Source: Candidatus Aminicenantota bacterium
GTDB lineage: Bacteria > Acidobacteriota > Aminicenantia > UBA2199
NCBI GenBank assembly: GCA_029939015.1
Contig: JAOZTV010000102.1
Span: 1 to 9,642 of the forward strand
Reading direction: 5' to 3'
DNA: 9,642 bases
The notes below the pieces were generated by a model that saw only the letters and a program-made list of their open reading frames with translations, ran no database searches and was not told where the DNA came from. This document shows positions 6,585 through 9,642 of this stretch, in pieces (position 1 is the stretch's first letter; the number at the start of each line of letters is the position of its first letter). A program made the position numbers and the translations under genes.

Positions 6585-6613
6585 AGTATAACGCAAAGAC
6601 TAAAAGTGTTCAA
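6585..6613 (-). promoter_or_regulatory. Sigma-70-type promoter of glgC
   Basis: The minus strand has TTGAAC (6613-6608), exactly 17 bases, then TATACT (6590-6585). Transcription should begin near 6578, giving a short leader of about 20 bases with the AAGGAGG site. A 7-bp inverted repeat (TATACTA/TAGTATA, 6573-6590) covers the -10 and the start point and could be an operator. The promoter means glgC-dagK-plsC can be transcribed apart from the SemiSWEET and DUF6132-like genes upstream. Confidence 0.62.
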
Positions 6614-6634
6614 GTAAAATTTTTCATTAATATA

Positions 6635-6823
6635 TTAAAAAATTGTAATTACAAACCCTGATACAGCTCCATAAACAGTACTTATATAAGGATTGGAAGA
6701 AATTGCACAACCACTATTACATCCAAAGAACTTAAAATATAAAAAGCCTAATAAAGCTCCAATAAATACTCCAGCTAATACCTTGAACAATTTCTTTTTT
6801 TTTGGCTTTTTTTCATTAGTCAT
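6635..6823 (-). CDS. Small two-TM membrane protein, DUF6132-like
   Basis: A 62-residue protein with a Lys-rich N-terminus (residues 5-14) and two hydrophobic segments (about 15-33 and 47-62). Between them is the motif GCNSGCAISSNPYISTVYG (34-52). The G-C-x-S-G-x-C-x-I-x-S-N-P-Y pattern is, to my recollection, that of the DUF6132 family of small bacterial membrane proteins of unknown function. The two cysteines (C35, C39) may be redox active or bind metal, which is inference. Its ATG follows the SemiSWEET stop directly (TAGATG), with GGGAG as ribosome site inside the upstream gene, so the two are cotranscribed and probably translationally coupled. It ends 78 bases before glgC, across that gene's promoter. 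The positive N-terminus suggests it stays in the cytoplasm. Confidence 0.8.
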   Translation of the reverse strand: MTNEKKPKKKKLFKVLAGVFIGALLGFLYFKFFGCNSGCAISSNPYISTVYGAVSGFVITIF

Positions 6824-7090
6824 CTATTTTTTCTCCCTGTAAATTATGGATAAAATAGTAACTGTACCACAGGCTAATAGGCTTGCAGCCATTCCTGATA
6901 ACAGATAATAATCCTTTTGAAAAAATCCATGTAATATTCCAATTATCTGTAAAAGTGAAAAACCTGCAAAAGTCATTGTTGATAAACCTTTTGAACTTTT
7001 TGCCTTATAAATTTTAATTGCCTGAATAAGAAATAATCCAGCATTTGCCACTAAACCTAAACCAAACATTATTGCAATAATATCTTTCAT
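6824..7090 (-). CDS. SemiSWEET/PQ-loop-like small membrane protein
   Basis: From the ATG at 7090 this is an 88-residue protein with three predicted membrane helices (about 4-26, 38-57, 62-83), the size and layout of a SemiSWEET half-transporter that works as a dimer. The loop IKIYKAKSSKGLSTMTF (25-41) is the clearest family feature (K-[TS]-x-x-x-G-[LI]-S after helix 1). It lacks some signature residues: the PQ pair is IQ (22-23), HG replaces the common YG, and there is no Asn in helix 3 where the sugar-contacting Asn is expected. Sugar transport is therefore only a possibility. The start at 7090 has GGAG five bases upstream; a longer in-frame start at 7138 falls in the promoter region. It is followed at once by the DUF6132-like gene. 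Confidence 0.75.
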   Translation of the reverse strand: MKDIIAIMFGLGLVANAGLFLIQAIKIYKAKSSKGLSTMTFAGFSLLQIIGILHGFFQKDYYLLSGMAASLLACGTVTILSIIYREKK

Positions 7091-7095
7091 TCTAT

Positions 7096-7099
7096 CTCC
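7096..7099 (-). promoter_or_regulatory. Ribosome binding site of the SemiSWEET-like gene
   Basis: GGAG lies five bases before the ATG at 7090 on the minus strand. It supports this start over the in-frame ATG at 7138, which has no such site and would add 16 residues unlike the family. Confidence 0.65.
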
Positions 7100-7109
7100 A
7101 TAAGGGGTA

Positions 7110-7138
7110 ATTTTATAATATAACTTCAGAATGTGCAA
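7110..7138 (-). promoter_or_regulatory. Candidate promoter for SemiSWEET-like gene
   Basis: The minus strand has TTGCAC (7138-7133), a 17-base spacer, then TAAAAT (7115-7110). The -35 is a weak match and the -10 a good one. The -10 overlaps a plus-strand TATAAT at 7114-7119. Confidence 0.35.
7114..7119 (+). promoter_or_regulatory. Candidate -10 box for the guanylyltransferase gene
   Basis: A perfect TATAAT on the plus strand, about 41 bases before the ATG at 7160. No convincing -35 sits at the right distance (TTCTAT at 18 bases). It overlaps the minus-strand -10 of the divergent SemiSWEET-like gene. Confidence 0.3.
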
Positions 7139-7159
7139 GTTAGTTAAATAACGATTTCT

Positions 7160-8227
7160 ATGATAAAATCCTTAATGAAAAATAATTTTGCATTAATAAT
7201 GGCAGGTGGTCAGGGTACTCGTTTCTGGCCTTATAGTACTCTGGAAGAGCCAAAACAATTTTTAAATATTGTAGATGACGAATCACTTATTTTGCAGACA
7301 TTTAAAAGATTAGAAAAAATTGTCCCCAAAGACAATATATTTATTGTTGCTCATAATAGATATTTAGATGCAACTCTAAAAGCTCTTCCAAACTTTAAAA
7401 AATCAAATTTCATTGATGAACCGGTTGCAAGAAATACTGCTCCCTGCCTTATTCTTTCAAATATATTTTTATCTAATATTAATAAAGATGCCAAAGTACT
7501 TGTTGTACCAGCTGATCATTATATTCCCGATTCAAAGATCTTTGCAGAACAGATGAAAGATGCTTACGAACTTGCTGACAATAAGAATATAATCACATTT
7601 GGAATAAAGCCAGATTCACCTCATACAGGTTACGGATATATAAAATTTGATAGCACTAACAAGGAGAGTATCAATAATTCAGATTTTTTCAATGCACAGG
7701 AATTCAAAGAAAAACCGGACAAAGGAACAGCACAAAAATACCTTGATGAGAAAAATTATCTCTGGAATTCAGGTATGTTTGTTTATAGATTAGATAACTT
7801 CAAATCATTCTTGCAAGAATATTCAAATTATTATTTTGAGCAGTATATCAAACTCGAAGAGTCTTTTGAAAATAAAGAAAAATTTTATGAACTTTTTGGA
7901 ACAATTAAACCTGATTCAATTGATTATGCCCTTATGGAACGTGTAAAGGAAGTAAAAATATCACCTGTACAATTCATCTGGAATGATGTTGGTTCATGGT
8001 CAAGTGTATATGATTTGAAAAATAAAGACGAAAACGGCAATGCAAAAAAAGGTAAAAATGCTTTAATAGAAACCTCAAATTCAATGACATTTTCAACTGA
8101 AAATAAACCAATTGCAATTATAGGTCTTGACAATATAGTAGTTATAAATACAAAAAATGGGATTTTAGTATCACATTTTGATAAATTACAAGAAGTAAAA
8201 CAAGTACAAAATTTATTAAAGGATTAA
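7160..8227 (+). CDS. manC: Mannose-1-phosphate guanylyltransferase, single domain
   Basis: Converts mannose-1-phosphate and GTP to GDP-mannose for surface polysaccharide or glycolipid. The 355-residue protein has GGQGTRFWP (16-24), EEPKQFL (29-35), DEPVARNTAP (86-95), VPADH (116-120), HTGYGYI (155-161), FKEKP (182-186), LWNSGMF (201-207), SIDYALMER (253-261) and WNDVGSW (274-280). These separate it from glucose-1-phosphate enzymes. The C-terminal cupin (phosphomannose isomerase) of bifunctional ManC is absent, so isomerisation must come from another gene. It is the only plus-strand gene. Neither candidate start (ATG 7160 or ATG 7175) has a good ribosome site; 7175 gives MKNNFALIMAGG, the more usual N-terminus. 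Its TAA shares bases with the stop of the convergent transporter gene. Confidence 0.92.
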   Translation: MIKSLMKNNFALIMAGGQGTRFWPYSTLEEPKQFLNIVDDESLILQTFKRLEKIVPKDNIFIVAHNRYLDATLKALPNFKKSNFIDEPVARNTAPCLILSNIFLSNINKDAKVLVVPADHYIPDSKIFAEQMKDAYELADNKNIITFGIKPDSPHTGYGYIKFDSTNKESINNSDFFNAQEFKEKPDKGTAQKYLDEKNYLWNSGMFVYRLDNFKSFLQEYSNYYFEQYIKLEESFENKEKFYELFGTIKPDSIDYALMERVKEVKISPVQFIWNDVGSWSSVYDLKNKDENGNAKKGKNALIETSNSMTFSTENKPIAIIGLDNIVVINTKNGILVSHFDKLQEVKQVQNLLKD

Positions 8228-9033
8228 TGCTTTTTTAAAATTTTACTAACTGAATAAATAATTAATATTATTGATAGATATTGAATAGCTATAATATTTT
8301 CATTAAAAATGAGAATAGATGCAAATAATGGATATATTATATTTGAGGCATATTGTACTGGACCAATAATTATCATTGCACCTTTTTTTAATGCCATCTG
8401 TAATGCAAAAAATGATAATAGAGCAAAAAAAACATATAAATACAGGTAAGGAGAATTAAAATATTTCAAAACATAATATTTATAATTATTAACAAGTAAT
8501 CCTAAAAATACGACCATTAAACCTGCTGAAATGCCTGAAACTGATGCAAAAACAACAGTTTTGGTTTTATCACTCAAGTTTTTAATAAAACTTATCATAA
8601 ACAAAATTAATGGAAAAAAACAAAGTATAATCATCCAGATAATGTTATTTTGTTGTTGTTGAGCATAAGGTTTTTCAAATATATTTAGTAAAATTATTCC
8701 AATTATGATTGCTAAAGCAAAAGCATAATCGGTTAAATATATTTTTTCATTTATAATGAAATAAGATAGTAATACCAAGACAATGATGCCCCATCCGGCA
8801 AAGGCTGCTACTATATGTGCAGGTAAATGTTTTAAAGCAATTGCACTGGGAACTCCATATATGTTCATAATGATAAACCCAGATATCCATATTAAGATAT
8901 TTTTATAATACGCTGTGTTTTTTTTTCCTTCCCATCCTATCCAAGATATTCCTTTTTTCATTAAGACAAAACCGGCAGAGATACATGTATAAGCAAGCAT
9001 TGCCATTATTATTGAGATTATATTTATACTCAT
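8224..9033 (-). CDS. DMT-superfamily transporter (EamA/NIPA-like)
   Basis: A 269-residue integral membrane protein with about nine hydrophobic segments (near 5-25, 45-64, 72-93, 101-118, 131-150, 160-181, 196-214, 219-240, 247-265). Two halves share marks: LMKKG (24-28) with ALKKG (214-218), and NE at 95-96 with NE at 244-245. This is the internal duplication expected of drug/metabolite transporters. FVLMKKG and AHIVAAFAGWG recall the NIPA magnesium-transporter branch, but the match is too loose to name a substrate; amino acids, metabolites or Mg2+ are all possible. It starts one base after the Smr gene stop, with no clear ribosome site, so translation may depend on the upstream gene. Its stop lies inside the TTAA shared with the convergent manC. 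Confidence 0.83.
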   Translation of the reverse strand: MSINIISIIMAMLAYTCISAGFVLMKKGISWIGWEGKKNTAYYKNILIWISGFIIMNIYGVPSAIALKHLPAHIVAAFAGWGIIVLVLLSYFIINEKIYLTDYAFALAIIIGIILLNIFEKPYAQQQQNNIIWMIILCFFPLILFMISFIKNLSDKTKTVVFASVSGISAGLMVVFLGLLVNNYKYYVLKYFNSPYLYLYVFFALLSFFALQMALKKGAMIIIGPVQYASNIIYPLFASILIFNENIIAIQYLSIILIIYSVSKILKKH

Positions 9034-9034
9034 T

Positions 9035-9526
9035 TTAGGTATTCAAATAAAAAATAATTGAGCCGCTCTTTTCTTTATACTTCTTTTCCCAATTCCATCC
9101 AAGTATTTTCTTATTCTTCTTTAAAATATTTGCCAAATTTTCAATTCTATCTCGTAAAACCGAACCGGCTGATGAGTGATGCCCCTTACCGGTTATTACT
9201 CTTACGGTTTTTAATCCACTCAGCGTCGATTCATTTAAAAATTTTTCAGTTATAATTTCAGATTCTGAACCGGTTAATCCATGAAGATCATATTTACGCT
9301 GAGGTACAGGATATGATTTGATACGTTCTTTAATTGAGATAGGTATAGTTTTATAATTATCAGATTTCTGTCCCTGAATTTTTTTTAACTCAGGATCTTT
9401 TTCAGACTTCTTAAATAATTCTTCAAAACTATCTTCATGCTTAGCATCATTTCCATTTATATCAAACAAATCATAAAAATCAGTAGCATCAGGAATTGAT
9501 TTTATGTTTTTATTTTTTTTTTTCAT
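9035..9526 (-). CDS. Smr-domain protein
   Basis: A 163-residue protein. A charged, probably disordered N-terminal part (1-72) is followed by a C-terminal Smr domain. The domain shows KYDLHGLTG (78-86), VRVITGKGHHS (108-118), GSVLRDRIE (121-129) and GSIIFYL (155-161). These are the DLHG and GKGxHS signatures of stand-alone Smr (MutS2 C-terminal-like) proteins, which in other bacteria act as DNA or RNA nucleases, including cleavage of stalled mRNA by SmrB. The start at ATG 9526 (MKKKNKN) is preferred. A longer in-frame start at 9595 would add 23 residues encoded by the repeat-like DNA upstream. The ribosome site is weak (TGGAATA). It runs one base into the transporter gene. The in vivo substrate is unknown. 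Confidence 0.87.
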   Translation of the reverse strand: MKKKNKNIKSIPDATDFYDLFDINGNDAKHEDSFEELFKKSEKDPELKKIQGQKSDNYKTIPISIKERIKSYPVPQRKYDLHGLTGSESEIITEKFLNESTLSGLKTVRVITGKGHHSSAGSVLRDRIENLANILKKNKKILGWNWEKKYKEKSGSIIFYLNT

Positions 9527-9642
9527 TATTCCAGTATATCTATTACCTAAATTGAGCGATTCTTTCGGCGAATAGGCTAAAGCTTGCTGCACCATAAGGC
9601 TTTACAAAAATCCTCGACATACTTATTAGTATGCCTGCGGTT
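9527..9642. repeat. Probable dispersed intergenic repeat, partial at window edge
   Basis: This stretch is richer in G and C than its surroundings and has no gene that I recognise. It contains a hairpin CATACT-TATT-AGTATG (9618-9633), flanked by CCTCGA and CCTGCGG, and an odd palindrome TTCGGCGAA near 9564. All three minus-strand frames are open for part of the way, which is usual for short repeats. I associate wording such as TCCTCGACATAC...GTATGCCTGCGG with multi-copy intergenic repeats in AT-rich environmental bacteria, from memory and unverified. The right boundary is outside the window. Confidence 0.45.

Noticed and set aside
6557..6613. N-terminal extension of glgC to an ATG at 6613
   Set aside because: It would cover the -35, -10 and AAGGAGG of the gene and add 19 residues not found in the family.
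7091..7138. N-terminal extension of the SemiSWEET-like gene to an ATG at 7138
   Set aside because: It covers the likely promoter, and the ATG at 7090 has GGAG at good spacing.

Overview
The window comes from an AT-rich bacterium and is gene-dense. Ten of the eleven genes seen lie on the minus strand. Strong Shine-Dalgarno sites (AAGGAGG, AGGAG) precede most starts. The gene set (methyl-accepting chemotaxis protein, STAS proteins, CheY, ADP-glucose and GDP-mannose synthesis, phosphatidate enzymes) fits a free-living, motile or surface-sensing bacterium that makes glycogen or other polysaccharide. I cannot place it in a phylum. The style (low GC, palindromic GTAGGGGC repeat, cyanobacterial/plant-type GlgC) recalls uncultured candidate-phylum or desulfobacterial genomes, but that is an impression only.

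Positions 1-2936 (minus strand, read right to left) are the edge of a chemotaxis locus: a full MCP with a CheR/CheB-type C-terminal pentapeptide, two different STAS-domain proteins, and the first 18 codons of a CheY-like receiver that runs off the left edge. Positions 3061-3537 hold a divergent MobB-like GTPase. Positions 3538-3693 hold a compact nested palindromic repeat (3579-3679) and a 13-bp palindrome.

Positions 3694-7090 (minus strand) form a probable operon or two stacked units: SemiSWEET-like membrane protein, DUF6132-like small membrane protein, glgC with its own good sigma-70 promoter, a DagK/YegS-type lipid kinase, and a PlsC-type acyltransferase coupled to the kinase by an ATGA overlap. 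A divergent plus-strand gene (7160-8227) encodes a single-domain mannose-1-phosphate guanylyltransferase. It meets a NIPA/EamA-like DMT transporter tail to tail, sharing a palindromic TTAA as both stop codons. The transporter follows an Smr-domain protein after one base. The last ~115 bases look like a second dispersed repeat that adds a false N-terminal extension to the Smr gene.

I see no CRISPR array, tRNA, rRNA, transposase or phage gene. Most of the window is ordinary core metabolism and signalling. The items most worth checking are the two repeats, the twin-STAS chemotaxis arrangement, the plant-type GlgC joined to lipid genes, and the SemiSWEET and MobB proteins that lack signature residues.
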